Assembly: GCA_003388555.1 (NCBI GenBank)
Contig: QQVD01000029.1
Coordinates: forward strand, 1-64,000
Source: Acidobacteriota bacterium
GTDB lineage: Bacteria > Acidobacteriota > Thermoanaerobaculia > Multivoradales > Multivoraceae
Length of the DNA stretch: 64,000 nt
Direction of reading: 5' to 3'
Shown here piece after piece: positions 52,933 through 62,736 of the stretch. The notes below the pieces were generated by a model. That model was not told the DNA's origin. It made no database searches and saw only the letters and a list, made by a program, of their open reading frames with translations. Position 1 is the first letter of the stretch. Each line of letters opens with the position of its first letter. The translations under genes were made by a program, and so were the position numbers.

Positions 52933-54705
52933 GTGCTTCTCCGCGCGCACAGACGGACGCCGCAGGGCGCCGAAGGCCAGGGCCGGCGACGGCTCGCCCT
53001 GATCGCACTGGCCGCCCTGGCGGTCGCCGGTTTGCTGGCCGGCCTCGCGACGTTGCCGGCCTCCGCCGCCGCGACGAGCGAGGCCGAGGGGCACTACGGT
53101 TTCCTCTCGCTGCTCCCCGCCCTGGTGGCGATCGCCGTCGCCATCTGGCTCAAGGAGGTCGTCGTCGCGCTCGCGGCCGGGGTCTTCGTCGGCGCGCTGA
53201 TCAGCACTTCGGGCAACCCTTTCGCGGCGCTGGCGCGATCGATGGACACCTTCGTGGTGCCGGCACTCGCCGATCCCGACCACGCAGCGATCCTGATCTT
53301 CTCCGGCCTGCTGATCGCGATGGTGGCGGTGATCAGCCGCTGTGGCGGCACTCTCGGCGTCATCGAGCTCGTGGCGCCGATGGCCACCACCGGTATCCGC
53401 GGCCAGTTGGCGACGTGGACGATGGGCGTGCTGATCTTCTTCGACGACTACGCCAACACCCTCATCGTCGGCCCGACCATGAGGCCGATCACCGATCGGC
53501 TGCGCATCAGCCGTGAGAAGCTCGCGTACATCGTCGACTCGACCGCGGCTCCCGTGGTCAGCCTGGTGCCGCTGTCGACTTGGATCGGCTTCGAGCTCGG
53601 GCTCGTCCAGGACGCCTTCGCGACCCTAGCCCTCGAGCAGTCGGCCTTCGGCGCCATCGTCGCGTCGATCCCCTACCGCTTCTACCAGTTCTTCGCCCTC
53701 GGTCTCGGCCTGATGGTCGCAGTGACCGGCCTGGACTTCGGCGCCATGCGGCAGGCCGAGCTACGCGCACGCAGCGGCGAGGTGCTGGGCCCCGGGCAGG
53801 TGCCGCTCGCCGATCTCGGCGCCAGCGATCTGGAGCCGCCCGACGACGCCCCGCACCGCGCCCGCAACGCTCTGGTGCCCATCGTCACGGTGGTGTTCGT
53901 CACCCTGCTCGGGCTGTGGACCACGGGATCGGCTTCCCTCGGCGAGACCTCCGCCAGCGGGCTCGAGAGACTGCGCCTGGTCTTCTCCGGCGCCGACAGC
54001 TACCGAGCGCTGCAGTGGGCGGGCGCCTCGGGGCTGCTGGCGGCGATCGCGCTGGCCTCGAGCCAGCGCATCCTGACGCTGGTCGAAGCCACCAAGGCGG
54101 CGATCGACGGTCTGCGCGTCGCCTTCATCGCCTTCGTGGTGCTGATCCTGTCGTGGGCTCTGGGCGCGGTGTGCAAGGCGCTCGGAGCGGCCGGGTTCCT
54201 GCTCCAGGTCACCGAGGGCGCACTCGCCCCGCAGCTGCTCCCGGCGCTGACCTTCGTCGTCGCCGCCGCGATCGCCTTCGCCACTGGGTCGTCGTGGGGA
54301 ACGCTCGCGATCCTGACGCCACTCATCGTGCCGCTGGCCCACGGCCTGTCGGTGAGCGCCGGGCTGGCGCCCGGCTCCGCCGGCTTCCAGGGCGTGCTGC
54401 TGGCCTCGATCGCCTCGGTGCTCTCGGGCAGCGTCTGGGGAGATCACTGTTCTCCGATCTCCGACACCACGATCCTCTCCAGCATGGCGGCCGGCTGCGA
54501 TCACCTGGCGCACGTCCGAACCCAGCTCCCCTACGCGATGCTCGGCGGCTCCACCGCGGTGCTGCTGGGGATCCTGCCTGCCTCGGCAGGCGTGCCGCCG
54601 CTGCTGTGCATCGGCGTCGGGCTGCTGGCGATCTACGCCGTGCTCCGTCTCCTCGGCGAGCGCACTCGCCGGCGATCGGCGGCGGCGGGTGCCGGCAGCG
54701 GTTGA
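52933..54705 (+). CDS. NhaC-family Na+/H+ antiporter
   Basis: 590 residues with about 12 membrane helices. Family motifs include GVLIFFDDYANTLIVGPTMR, SLVPLSTWIGFELGLV, FATGSSWGTLAILTPLIVPL and SGSVWGDHCSPISDTTILSS. The first hydrophobic stretch could be a cleaved signal or an extra helix. It probably exchanges Na+ for H+ or another organic solute. GTG at 52933 is 23 nt after recA, so co-transcription is likely but the functions are unrelated. Confidence 0.9.
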   Translation: MLLRAHRRTPQGAEGQGRRRLALIALAALAVAGLLAGLATLPASAAATSEAEGHYGFLSLLPALVAIAVAIWLKEVVVALAAGVFVGALISTSGNPFAALARSMDTFVVPALADPDHAAILIFSGLLIAMVAVISRCGGTLGVIELVAPMATTGIRGQLATWTMGVLIFFDDYANTLIVGPTMRPITDRLRISREKLAYIVDSTAAPVVSLVPLSTWIGFELGLVQDAFATLALEQSAFGAIVASIPYRFYQFFALGLGLMVAVTGLDFGAMRQAELRARSGEVLGPGQVPLADLGASDLEPPDDAPHRARNALVPIVTVVFVTLLGLWTTGSASLGETSASGLERLRLVFSGADSYRALQWAGASGLLAAIALASSQRILTLVEATKAAIDGLRVAFIAFVVLILSWALGAVCKALGAAGFLLQVTEGALAPQLLPALTFVVAAAIAFATGSSWGTLAILTPLIVPLAHGLSVSAGLAPGSAGFQGVLLASIASVLSGSVWGDHCSPISDTTILSSMAAGCDHLAHVRTQLPYAMLGGSTAVLLGILPASAGVPPLLCIGVGLLAIYAVLRLLGERTRRRSAAAGAGSG

Positions 54706-54737
54706 TCGGGACGGCCGCCTCGGGGAGACGGATCAGC

Positions 54738-55931
54738 TCACAGGGCCGCGCCCGGCCGAGCCGTCACCGCGACCTCGCCCGACGTGACTTCGGTCCAGGC
54801 GTCGATCACGCTCTGTGGCGAGATCTCGGCCATCGCGTGCGAACCCTCCCACTCGCGGCGGGTCGCCGGCCAACGCTCCCTCGGCCAGGCGCAGCACACC
54901 GCGATCGGGCCGTCGCCGCGCGGCGCGTTGCGACGAGGATCGGCACGCCCGAAGAGAACCACCAGCGGGCAGCCGAGGGCCGCCGCGGCCTGGGCCGGCC
55001 CGGTGTCGATCGACACGCACGAGTGGGCGACCTCGAGCAGGGCGAAGAGACGCCGCAGGGGAAGGTCCGGCGCCACCGAACGAACCGCCGGCACCGCGAT
55101 CGAACGCTCGAGCTCGGCGAGCAGCGGCGCCTCCTCCGGCGAGCCGGTGAGCAGGAGCCGCGCCTCCGGTAGCCGATCGGTGATCGCCAGCGCCAGCCGG
55201 CGCCAGTTCTCGATCGGCCAGCGGCCGCGACGCCGTCGGCGCGACAGCGGCTGCAGCAGCACGAGCTGGCGACCGGCGAGGCCACGACCGGCCAGCCACC
55301 GGGCACAGTCGTTCCGCTCCGCCTGGCTGGTGGCCAGCTCGGCACGCGGGGAGGGTTCACCCACGAAGCAGCGACTGGGGCCGAACTCGCCGCACCTGCC
55401 GAGCCGCGCCGCGAAGTCGACCAGATGCTCCAGGTCGCCGCGCGGCTCCAGACCGTCACTGGCACCCGTTGGTGACGGCCGGACGATGAGCCGCTCGGGG
55501 ATGTCGGCTCTGCGCAGCAGCCAGTGCACCTTGGGCAGGTCGTCGAGCACGAAGGTCGGCGACGGGCCGCGGCGTCGCAGCTGGCGCACCAGCTCCTGCT
55601 GTTCGAGGCTGAACCAGAACGGGCGGCGACGGCTCTGCACCGTGAAGACGTCGCCGATCGAGTCGAGCTCGCGGAAGACGAGCTGCGGCGACCCCTGGGA
55701 TGCGACGACGTCGCACGGCGCACCGAAACGCCGCGCCAGCAGCCGCGTCAACGCGGTGAGCATCACCATGTCGCCCATGGCGCCGAAGCGCACCACCAGG
55801 GGGCGGGGATTGGACGAGCCACGCCCCCGGTCGGAGCGCGGCCGCACGCTTGCGCTCGACTCGGGTTCCGGCAGGGGCGCCAGCTCGCGGCGGTCGGCGC
55901 CGCGCTGCGGACGATCTGGAGGCTCTTTCAC
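54738..55931 (-). CDS. GT9-family (heptosyltransferase-like) glycosyltransferase
   Basis: 397 residues. It has the start VVRFGAMGDMVMLTALTRLL, LVLLQPLSRRRRRGRWPIEN and the donor block SCVSIDTGPAQAAAALGCPL, followed by VVLFGRADPRRNAP. This fits ADP-heptose:LPS heptosyltransferases in the broad sense, so it may act on lipopolysaccharide core. GTG at 55931 has GGGAG at good spacing. The first 40 residues are Arg/Pro-rich and poorly conserved. Confidence 0.88.
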   Translation of the reverse strand: MKEPPDRPQRGADRRELAPLPEPESSASVRPRSDRGRGSSNPRPLVVRFGAMGDMVMLTALTRLLARRFGAPCDVVASQGSPQLVFRELDSIGDVFTVQSRRRPFWFSLEQQELVRQLRRRGPSPTFVLDDLPKVHWLLRRADIPERLIVRPSPTGASDGLEPRGDLEHLVDFAARLGRCGEFGPSRCFVGEPSPRAELATSQAERNDCARWLAGRGLAGRQLVLLQPLSRRRRRGRWPIENWRRLALAITDRLPEARLLLTGSPEEAPLLAELERSIAVPAVRSVAPDLPLRRLFALLEVAHSCVSIDTGPAQAAAALGCPLVVLFGRADPRRNAPRGDGPIAVCCAWPRERWPATRREWEGSHAMAEISPQSVIDAWTEVTSGEVAVTARPGAAL

Positions 55932-56303
55932 GCGAGGTCTCCCCGGGCCCTGGGTGGTACCGGATGACGCGGATGCCGTTCCGGGGTAGGAGGACCGACG
56001 GACGGCGGACGTTCGGGGTCGGGCCGATCTTGACAGCTTCCGGTTCCGCCGCGCGTCAGCCCGACCAGGCCGACACGCCGACAGGCCATGCGGCTCGGGA
56101 ATCGCCGGCGGGCACCAGGCGTTGCGCCGGAGACGCCCACGCAGACTCCCGCTGCGCGAAACCGATCCGGCTCGGTATGCGTCTCGTCACCTTAGGGGCG
56201 CAGGGCCGAGTCGGCGGCGGAGGCTCGCCCCGTCCGCTGGCGCAGAAACCACTCCCAAGAGATCCCCAGGCGCCGCCGTCCGTCGGCGGCGCACTCCCGA
56301 GGA
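55932..56303. other. 372-nt divergent gap, with a stem-loop before the 1015-residue envelope gene
   Basis: No gene is supported. GCGCCGCCG (56270-56278) pairs perfectly with CGGCGGCGC (56284-56292) around a 5-nt loop, ending 11 nt before the ATG at 56304. In the mRNA this stem would lie next to the ribosome site (GAGGA). No convincing -10/-35 pair was found in either direction. Confidence 0.45.
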
Positions 56304-59300
56304 ATGTCCGACGTGCACCCATGCCTGGTTCCCGGCGCCGCGACCCGGCGCCACTCCGACGCCTTCTCCGACCCCTCCTCTCGCTCTCGCGGCCGAGGCC
56401 CGCTCGCCGCGGGCCTCCTCCCGATCCTGCTCTGCACCGCCCTCGTCGCGCCGGCGCCCGGCCAGGAACCCGAAGAGGAGGAAGCGCCGACCCGCTGCCA
56501 GGCCTGCTCCGCGCTCGGCGTTCCGGGCGCCGACCTGACGGCGATCCTCGAGACGTTGGCGGCCGCGACCGACCTCGATCCGCAGTCCAGGCTCTACCTG
56601 CGCCTCGATCTGACGGATCCGGTCGTCGCTGGCCTGCCGGCGGTCGTCGGGGCCGGCGCCACGCCCTGGCTGCGCTACGACTTCGTGACCGACTATCCGG
56701 TGATCGGCAACGTCGATGCGTTCGACGCCGAGCTCGAGCGGCTGGCCGCGGTCGCCGACGCGTCGGCGCCGGGTACCGTGTTCGAGCTCGCCTGGCCGCG
56801 CATCGAGGATCCCTTCGCCGACGTCGCCGACTTCGCCTTCGCGATCAAGCGGGCGGCGGTCGCGGTGACCGGCGCCCAGATCGACGCGCGGGTGGCGCTG
56901 CGGGTCGGTGAGAACGGCGTCCCCAACGTCGAGCGCCTGCGGCTGCTCTACGCCGAGGAGATCCCGGCCTACGTCGACGGTGTGGTGCTCGCGGCGGCCT
57001 CGGAGGGCTTCCTCGAGACCCTGCGCGACGCGCTCGTCGACCTCGACCCGGAGAGCGACCTGGCGCTCGAGGTCCCGGTCACCGGCGATCCGCTCGAGGC
57101 CCTGCCACGGGTCGCCGGCGCCATCCACCGCGGCGCCAACGTGGCGCTCGTCGATCCCGTCGACGTGGCCGCCGAGGCCCTGGTGGCGCCGATGGTGCTC
57201 CTTGCCAACCAGCTCTCGGGCGACGTCTCGCCGGATCCCTACAGCACCCCGTCGAGCTTCGCGGGCGGCGAGGCGTGGAGCTTCGTGCGCGGTGAGGACC
57301 TGGCCCTGCGGGTGGTTGCGCGGCGCGGCGACGGAGCCGACCTCGAGCTCGAGTTCTCCGACCGGACCCTCTCGACTCCCACCCTCTACGACCCGGAGAC
57401 CGGCGAGCCCTCGGACCTGTACACCGGGCGCCGCACCCGGAGCGGCTACGCGGTCACCGTCAGCCAGGCGCCGGCCGCCGTCCTGCTCGGCGTCGAGCGC
57501 CCGGCGATACGCGATCTCGCCGGCCTCGAGGGGGTCGAGGAGGACGTCACCGTCGCCGACGTCCGCCAGATGCCGGTCGAGGAGATCCTCCGCCGCCTGC
57601 AGGCGTTCGAGGACGACCAGCGCCGCAAGCTGGACAGCTACACCGCGATCAACACGCAGTCGCTGCGCTTCCAGGCCGGCGGCGGCGTGCAGTCCGTCGA
57701 CGCCACGTTCCGGGGAGCGTTCTTCTACAGCCAGGGCGAAGGCTTCGACTGGGCGTGGGACGAGTTCTACGTCAACGGCGTGCGCTGGCGGCGCAAGAAG
57801 ATCCCCGAGATCCCTCTGATCCAGCCCGAGAAGGCATCCAACCTGCCGCTCGAGATCAACTTCACCCGCGACTACCGTTACCGCCTGCGCGGCACCGCGA
57901 CGGTGCGGGGTCGCGACTGCTGGGTGGTCGACTTCGAGCCGGCCGACCGCCTCGACGAGGGCGAGACCCTGTTCCAGGGAACCGTCTGGGTCGACCGCGA
58001 GATCTACGCCCGGGTGCAGACCCGCGCGGTGCAGCTCGGTCTGCGCGGCGACGTGCTGTCGAACGACGAGACCCTCGAGTACCAGCCGCTCGACGAGCAG
58101 GGGCAGCCGGCGCCCTGGAGCGACGAGAGCTTCTTCCTGCCGACCCGTACCACCGGCCAGCAGCTGTTCTCGATCCTCAACGGCACCACCGTCGTCGAGC
58201 GCGAGGTCCTGCTCACCGAGGTGCGGATCAATCCGGCCGATTTCGAGGAGCGTCGTCGGGCGAAGCTCGCCTCCGAAGTCACCATGGTGCGCGACACCGA
58301 GCGCGGTGTGCGCTACCTCGAGCCCACCGAGGATGGCGAGCGGGTGGTCCAGCAAGAGCTCGACAAGTCGCGTCGCTTCATCGTCGGCGGCCTGTTCTAC
58401 GACGAATCGCAGGACTTCCCGCTGCCGCTCGGCGGCATCAACTGGCTCAACTTCGACTGGCGCGGCACCGGCACCCAGACCAACCTCTTCGTCGCCGGCC
58501 CGCTGGTGCTGGCGAACGTCGCGACGCCGAGCCTCCGGGGCTCGCGCTGGGATCTCGGCGCCGACGCCTTCGCCCTCGCGATCGCCGGCACCGACTCGGT
58601 GTTCCGCGACGGCGTCGAGGCCAGCGGCGAGGACGTCGAGTCACTGCGTCCCAACGTCGACATCGCCCTCGGGCGCCCGTTCGGCAACTTCTTCAAGCTC
58701 GAGCTCGAGTACAGCATCGGCTACAACAGGTTCAGTCGCGCCGACGACACCGCCGAGGAGTTCGTGCTGCCGGAGGATCACATCGACCACCGCTTCGAGG
58801 TGCTCGGGCGCTACAACCGCAACGGCTACCGCCTGCGGCTCGGTGGCAGCTACAACCTGCGCTCGGACTGGGAGGAGTGGGGCCTGCCGGGCAACAGCGA
58901 GTTCGACCCCGACCACGACACCTACACCCTGTGGGGCGGCGGCATCGCCAAGATCTGGCACCTGCCGAAGTTCACCAAGCTCGGCGTCGAGCTCGAGTAC
59001 GTCGGCGGCGAGAACCTCGATCGCTTCTCGAAGTACCAGTTCGGTTTCTTCAGCGACATCCGGGTGCACGGCTATCGCTCCGACCGGGTGCGCGCCGAGG
59101 AGGCCTACGCCGCCCACCTGAGCTACGGCCTGAACATCGGCGACATCTTCCGCATCGACCTGGTCGGCGACGCCGCCTGGGCGACCGACGAGGCGGCGCT
59201 GCTCGAGGACGAGCTGCTCGCCGGGGTCGGCCTCGTCGGCACCTTCCTGGGTCCCTGGGGCACCATCGTCAACCTCGACGTCGGCGTGCCCGTGGCCGGG

Positions 59301-59351
59301 CCGGACGAAGGTTTCAGCGCCTTCGTGGCCTTCCTCAAGCTGTTCGACTGA
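56304..59351 (+). CDS. Large envelope protein: LolA-like middle and probable C-terminal outer-membrane beta-barrel
   Basis: 1015 residues. A hydrophobic export segment (LLPILLCTALVAPAPG) lies around residues 38-53 after an Arg/Ser-rich start. Residues about 60-430 are an unrecognised alpha/beta part. Residues about 435-640 look like an outer-membrane lipoprotein-sorting (LolA-like) fold (ILRRLQAFEDDQRRKLDSYT, GRDCWVVDFEPADR, GTVWVDREIYARVQ). From about residue 690 to the end, alternating aromatic/polar strands (RFEVLGRYNRNGYRLRLGGS) and the terminal AFVAFLKLF are typical of a beta-barrel. It may receive or insert lipoproteins, or be a surface protein with a barrel anchor; I cannot decide. Confidence 0.82.
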   Translation: MSDVHPCLVPGAATRRHSDAFSDPSSRSRGRGPLAAGLLPILLCTALVAPAPGQEPEEEEAPTRCQACSALGVPGADLTAILETLAAATDLDPQSRLYLRLDLTDPVVAGLPAVVGAGATPWLRYDFVTDYPVIGNVDAFDAELERLAAVADASAPGTVFELAWPRIEDPFADVADFAFAIKRAAVAVTGAQIDARVALRVGENGVPNVERLRLLYAEEIPAYVDGVVLAAASEGFLETLRDALVDLDPESDLALEVPVTGDPLEALPRVAGAIHRGANVALVDPVDVAAEALVAPMVLLANQLSGDVSPDPYSTPSSFAGGEAWSFVRGEDLALRVVARRGDGADLELEFSDRTLSTPTLYDPETGEPSDLYTGRRTRSGYAVTVSQAPAAVLLGVERPAIRDLAGLEGVEEDVTVADVRQMPVEEILRRLQAFEDDQRRKLDSYTAINTQSLRFQAGGGVQSVDATFRGAFFYSQGEGFDWAWDEFYVNGVRWRRKKIPEIPLIQPEKASNLPLEINFTRDYRYRLRGTATVRGRDCWVVDFEPADRLDEGETLFQGTVWVDREIYARVQTRAVQLGLRGDVLSNDETLEYQPLDEQGQPAPWSDESFFLPTRTTGQQLFSILNGTTVVEREVLLTEVRINPADFEERRRAKLASEVTMVRDTERGVRYLEPTEDGERVVQQELDKSRRFIVGGLFYDESQDFPLPLGGINWLNFDWRGTGTQTNLFVAGPLVLANVATPSLRGSRWDLGADAFALAIAGTDSVFRDGVEASGEDVESLRPNVDIALGRPFGNFFKLELEYSIGYNRFSRADDTAEEFVLPEDHIDHRFEVLGRYNRNGYRLRLGGSYNLRSDWEEWGLPGNSEFDPDHDTYTLWGGGIAKIWHLPKFTKLGVELEYVGGENLDRFSKYQFGFFSDIRVHGYRSDRVRAEEAYAAHLSYGLNIGDIFRIDLVGDAAWATDEAALLEDELLAGVGLVGTFLGPWGTIVNLDVGVPVAGPDEGFSAFVAFLKLFD

Positions 59352-59415
59352 AGCCGGGCGCCGGTGCGACGGCCGGCGACGGGCGGATACGCTCGTCGCT
59401 CAGGAGAGCCGAGCG

Positions 59416-59880
59416 ATGAGCGGTTGGTGGAGCAGACTCCTGGGTCGCGGCCGAGGTCGGGGGGCGGACGGCGCCGATCCCGTCAATGGGATCGGCGGGG
59501 GGCGCGGCCCGTCGGACGCGGTCGAGGCGGAGCCACAGCCGGACCGATCCGGTGAGCTCGATGAGAGCGCTCGGCTCGACGAGGTCGATGGCATCGACGA
59601 GATCGACGCCGTCGTGCTGCCCGACGAGGACAGCCTCGATCTGCACCCCTTCCGCCCTCGCGACGTCGCGGACGTGGTGCGGGCGTTCGTCGACGACGCC
59701 TGGGACAGGGGACGGCGCGAGCTGCGCATCGTGCACGGCAGGGGGATCGGCACCCAGCGCGGCATCGTGCGCGCGGTCCTGTCGCGCGACCCGCGGGTCG
59801 CCGCTCTCTCCGACGCGCCAGGCAACTGGGGAGCGACGATCGTGAATCTCGGCGAGCCGACGGAGGGCCGGGAGACCTGA
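59416..59880 (+). CDS. Smr-domain protein
   Basis: 154 residues. ATG at 59416 has GGAGAG 8-10 nt upstream. Residues 1-65 are acidic and low-complexity. Residues about 70-150 are an Smr domain with the DLH motif in SLDLHPFRPRDVADVVRAFV and the HGRG motif in LRIVHGRGIGTQRGIVRAVL. Stand-alone Smr proteins are nucleases or ribosome-rescue factors. This short form probably acts on RNA or DNA. Confidence 0.88.
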   Translation: MSGWWSRLLGRGRGRGADGADPVNGIGGGRGPSDAVEAEPQPDRSGELDESARLDEVDGIDEIDAVVLPDEDSLDLHPFRPRDVADVVRAFVDDAWDRGRRELRIVHGRGIGTQRGIVRAVLSRDPRVAALSDAPGNWGATIVNLGEPTEGRET

Positions 59881-59960
59881 GCCACGGAGCCACGTCGGCG
59901 GGCTGGGCCGCGGGCGAACGCCGGACCCTCCCGATCGCCACCGGCCCGCCCGATCGTCGC

Positions 59961-60021
59961 CGTCACACCGCCGTCGCTCCACCGCCGTCACTCCACCGTC
60001 GTCACTCCACCGCCGTCACTC
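59961..60021. repeat. 14-bp tandem repeat reaching the permease stop codon
   Basis: The unit CGTCACTCCACCGC occurs at 59972, 59986 and 60000 with one mismatch or less, with shortened copies at 59961 and 60014. The last copy contains the TGA stop of the ABC-type permease gene (60016-60018, minus strand). Copy-number change here would alter only the 3' end of that gene. Confidence 0.8.
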
Positions 60022-62736
60022 GACGGTCAGGGTCCGCGCCGGGTCGGTGCCGGCAGCCCGCCGCGCCGGGATCCAGCTCGCCGCGACGGTGAGCGCCAGG
60101 ACTGCGAGGATCGCACCCCCCAGGAGCCGCGGATCGAGCGGCTCGACCTGGTAGAGGAGCGTGTCGAGAGAGCGCAGCAGGGCGAAGCTGAGCAGCGCGC
60201 CGAGCAGCACTCCCGCGACACCCAGTCGCAGGCCGCGCGAGACCACCTCGGTCAGCAGGCGCCGCGGCGAGGCTCCCAGTGCGAGTCGCACGCCGAGCTC
60301 CTGCCGGCGCTCGCGCGCCATGGCGCTGAGCACCGTGTAGATGCCCATCGCCGCGAGCACCAGGGCGAGCAGCGAGAAGGCTCCGAACAGCACCAGGGCG
60401 AGCCTCCGCTGGGCCAGGGATCGCGCCACGGTGCCGCTCATCGTCGCCACGTCGTAGAGCGCCAGGGACGGGTCGAGTCGCCGCACGATCTCGCGCACCG
60501 GCGTCACCAGGGCGACGGCTGCCTCGAGCTCGCTGCGCTCACCGCCAGCTCCAGTCTCGGCGCGCACCATCAGGGTGACGCTGCCGGTCTGAGGCGCCTG
60601 CAGCAGGTTGACGTACATCGCGAACGGGGCGTCGGCATCGAGCCCGTCGACCCGCTCGTCAGCCACCACACCGACCACCGTGCGTTCGATGCCCCAGAAG
60701 GCGATCCGCTGGCCGATCGCGTCGCCTTCGGGGAACAGGCGCTGCGCGGCGACCTCGCCGAGCAGCGCCACCGCCGGCTGTTCCACCGTGTCGCGCTCGT
60801 CGAACCAGCGACCGGAGAGCAGTCGGGTGCGGTTGGTCTCGAAGTACCCGGGGCTCACCATGCGCAGCCTGATCTCGCCCAGCGAGTGCACCGGGTCGTC
60901 GGCAGCCCGGCCCACGACCAGGAAGCTGTTGGTGAATCCCGACTCGAGCGGGTGGTGCGAGGTGAGGCCCGCGGCCTCGACGCCGGGCAGGGCGCGCACC
61001 TGCTCGAGCAGCCGCCGGTTGAAATCGTTGACTTCGGCCCAGTGCGGAAAGCTGGCGAAGTCCCTGGGATAGCGCGCGTTCGGCAGCGAGTAGCTCATCC
61101 TCACCACGGCCGACGCGTCGAATCCGGGGTCCAGGGCGCGCAGCTTGTCGAGCGAATAGGAGAGCGCCGCCGCACCGCACACCAGCGGCAGGGCGAGGCC
61201 GATCTGGGTCGCCACCAGGAGCCGCCGCAGTGGACGCGCGCGTCGGCGCTCCCCGCCACGAACCCGGCTGCCGTGCAGTGCCGCGAGAGCACTGTTCGAG
61301 CGCAGGCGCGCCCACGGCAGCAGCGCGAACACCACGCCGACCAGGCAGAGCAGCCCGACAGCGGCCAGCCGCCAGGTCGCCAGGCCGCCGGCGTCGTGGG
61401 TCAGCAACGCCAACGAGCCCAGCTCGGGAACCTCGGAGAGCCCGAGGACGGCACGTCTCGAGAGCATCGCCACGACCCATCCCAGCACCCCGGCGAGCGC
61501 CATGAGCATGGCCGACTCGGCGGCGAAGCGCAGGCCGAGTCGCCCCCGGGTCGCCCCCAGCGCGGTGCGCAGGTCGAGCTCGGCGGCGAGTCGACGCATG
61601 CGCAGCAGCAGCAGATTGCCGACGTTGGCGCAGACCAGGACCAGAACCAGGCACCCAGCCGCCATCAGCGTCAGGAGGGTCGGTCGCACCTCGCCGCGCA
61701 GCACGTCGACCACCGGCTCGACGAAGGCGCCTCGGTCCTGGTTCGTCTGCGGGTACTCCTGCTCGAGCGCTCTGTGGATGGCGCTCGCCTCCTCTTGGGC
61801 GGCCGCCAGAGGCACGTCCGGCGCCAGCCGCGCCACGATCGAGGTCCCGTGGCGGTAGCGCGGCGCCGAGGTCTCGTCGGCCTGCAGTGGCAGCCAGATG
61901 TCGACGTCGCGCCCCGGGATCTCGAGATCCGCGGGCACGACTCCGATGACTTCGGCCGGCTGCTCGTCGATCCGCACCGTCTCGCCGAGGACGCCCACGT
62001 CGCCGTCCCAGAGCTCGTTCCAGAATCGCTCCGAGAGCAGCGCCACGCTGGCGCCTGCGGGACTCGCCTCCTCGGCGGAGAAGGCCCTCCCACGCAGGGG
62101 TTCCCTTCCGAGCACCCGCAGCATCTCGTGGCTGGTGCGGGCGATCTGCACACGGCGTGGCTCGCCGCCGGCGAAGCCGAAGTTCGCCTCGGCGGTGCTG
62201 TAGGCGGCCAGCGCCTCGAGGGTGCGGCTGCGCTCCGCCAGATCCAGGTAGTCGGGGTAGGACGCCGGCTCGCGCCGGGTGCCTGTGGCACGGTCGTTCT
62301 GCCACACGATGACCAGACGCTGCGGATCAGCGAACGGAAGCGGACGCACCAGCACCTCGTAGACCAGCCCCCCGATCGCCCACACCCCTCCCAGACCCAG
62401 CGCCAGGGCCACCACCACGGTGACGCTGTAGCGCCAGTCGCGGCGCAGCGAGCGTGCGGCCGTGCGCAGGTCGCTCACCACGCCGAGCCAACGATCGCGG
62501 CGATGCGCTTTGACCCGGCCCTGCTGCGAGAGCTCGAGGCACTGTGCGCGCACCGCTTCGACGGCTCCGAAACGCCGCCGTGCCTCGGCGCCAGCCGCGG
62601 CGGCATCCATGCCTTCCCGCTCCAGCTCGGCGGCCCGCTCTTCGATGTGGAAGCTCAGCTCGTCGTCGACCGCCTGGCGCGGATCCGGAGGGAAGAGCCG
62701 GCCGTGTGGAGCGTCGTCCTCGCGACGCCGGTTCAC
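60016..62736 (-). CDS. ADOP-type FtsX/MacB-like permease
   Basis: 906 residues from GTG at 62736 (GTGA overlap with the PadR gene). The N-terminal prefix DELSFHIEERAAEL...EARRRFGAVEAV is the hallmark of acidobacterial duplicated orphan permeases. Two MacB-type periplasmic domains and two FtsX helix bundles follow (VTVVVALALGLGGVWAIGGL; CLVLVLVCANVGNLLLLRMR; LALVLFGAFSLLALVLAAMG). No ATPase gene is adjacent, which is normal for the group. Its role is unknown; membrane-stress or peptide-export functions have been proposed for related MacB systems. Confidence 0.92.
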   Translation of the reverse strand: MNRRREDDAPHGRLFPPDPRQAVDDELSFHIEERAAELEREGMDAAAAGAEARRRFGAVEAVRAQCLELSQQGRVKAHRRDRWLGVVSDLRTAARSLRRDWRYSVTVVVALALGLGGVWAIGGLVYEVLVRPLPFADPQRLVIVWQNDRATGTRREPASYPDYLDLAERSRTLEALAAYSTAEANFGFAGGEPRRVQIARTSHEMLRVLGREPLRGRAFSAEEASPAGASVALLSERFWNELWDGDVGVLGETVRIDEQPAEVIGVVPADLEIPGRDVDIWLPLQADETSAPRYRHGTSIVARLAPDVPLAAAQEEASAIHRALEQEYPQTNQDRGAFVEPVVDVLRGEVRPTLLTLMAAGCLVLVLVCANVGNLLLLRMRRLAAELDLRTALGATRGRLGLRFAAESAMLMALAGVLGWVVAMLSRRAVLGLSEVPELGSLALLTHDAGGLATWRLAAVGLLCLVGVVFALLPWARLRSNSALAALHGSRVRGGERRRARPLRRLLVATQIGLALPLVCGAAALSYSLDKLRALDPGFDASAVVRMSYSLPNARYPRDFASFPHWAEVNDFNRRLLEQVRALPGVEAAGLTSHHPLESGFTNSFLVVGRAADDPVHSLGEIRLRMVSPGYFETNRTRLLSGRWFDERDTVEQPAVALLGEVAAQRLFPEGDAIGQRIAFWGIERTVVGVVADERVDGLDADAPFAMYVNLLQAPQTGSVTLMVRAETGAGGERSELEAAVALVTPVREIVRRLDPSLALYDVATMSGTVARSLAQRRLALVLFGAFSLLALVLAAMGIYTVLSAMARERRQELGVRLALGASPRRLLTEVVSRGLRLGVAGVLLGALLSFALLRSLDTLLYQVEPLDPRLLGGAILAVLALTVAASWIPARRAAGTDPARTLTVE

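Noticed and set aside
56187-58355. 722-codon open frame on the minus strand opposite the large envelope gene
   Set aside because: It is a mirror of the plus-strand gene, rich in His, Gly, Val and Arg, with no signal, motif or ribosome site. Long antisense frames are expected at this G+C.
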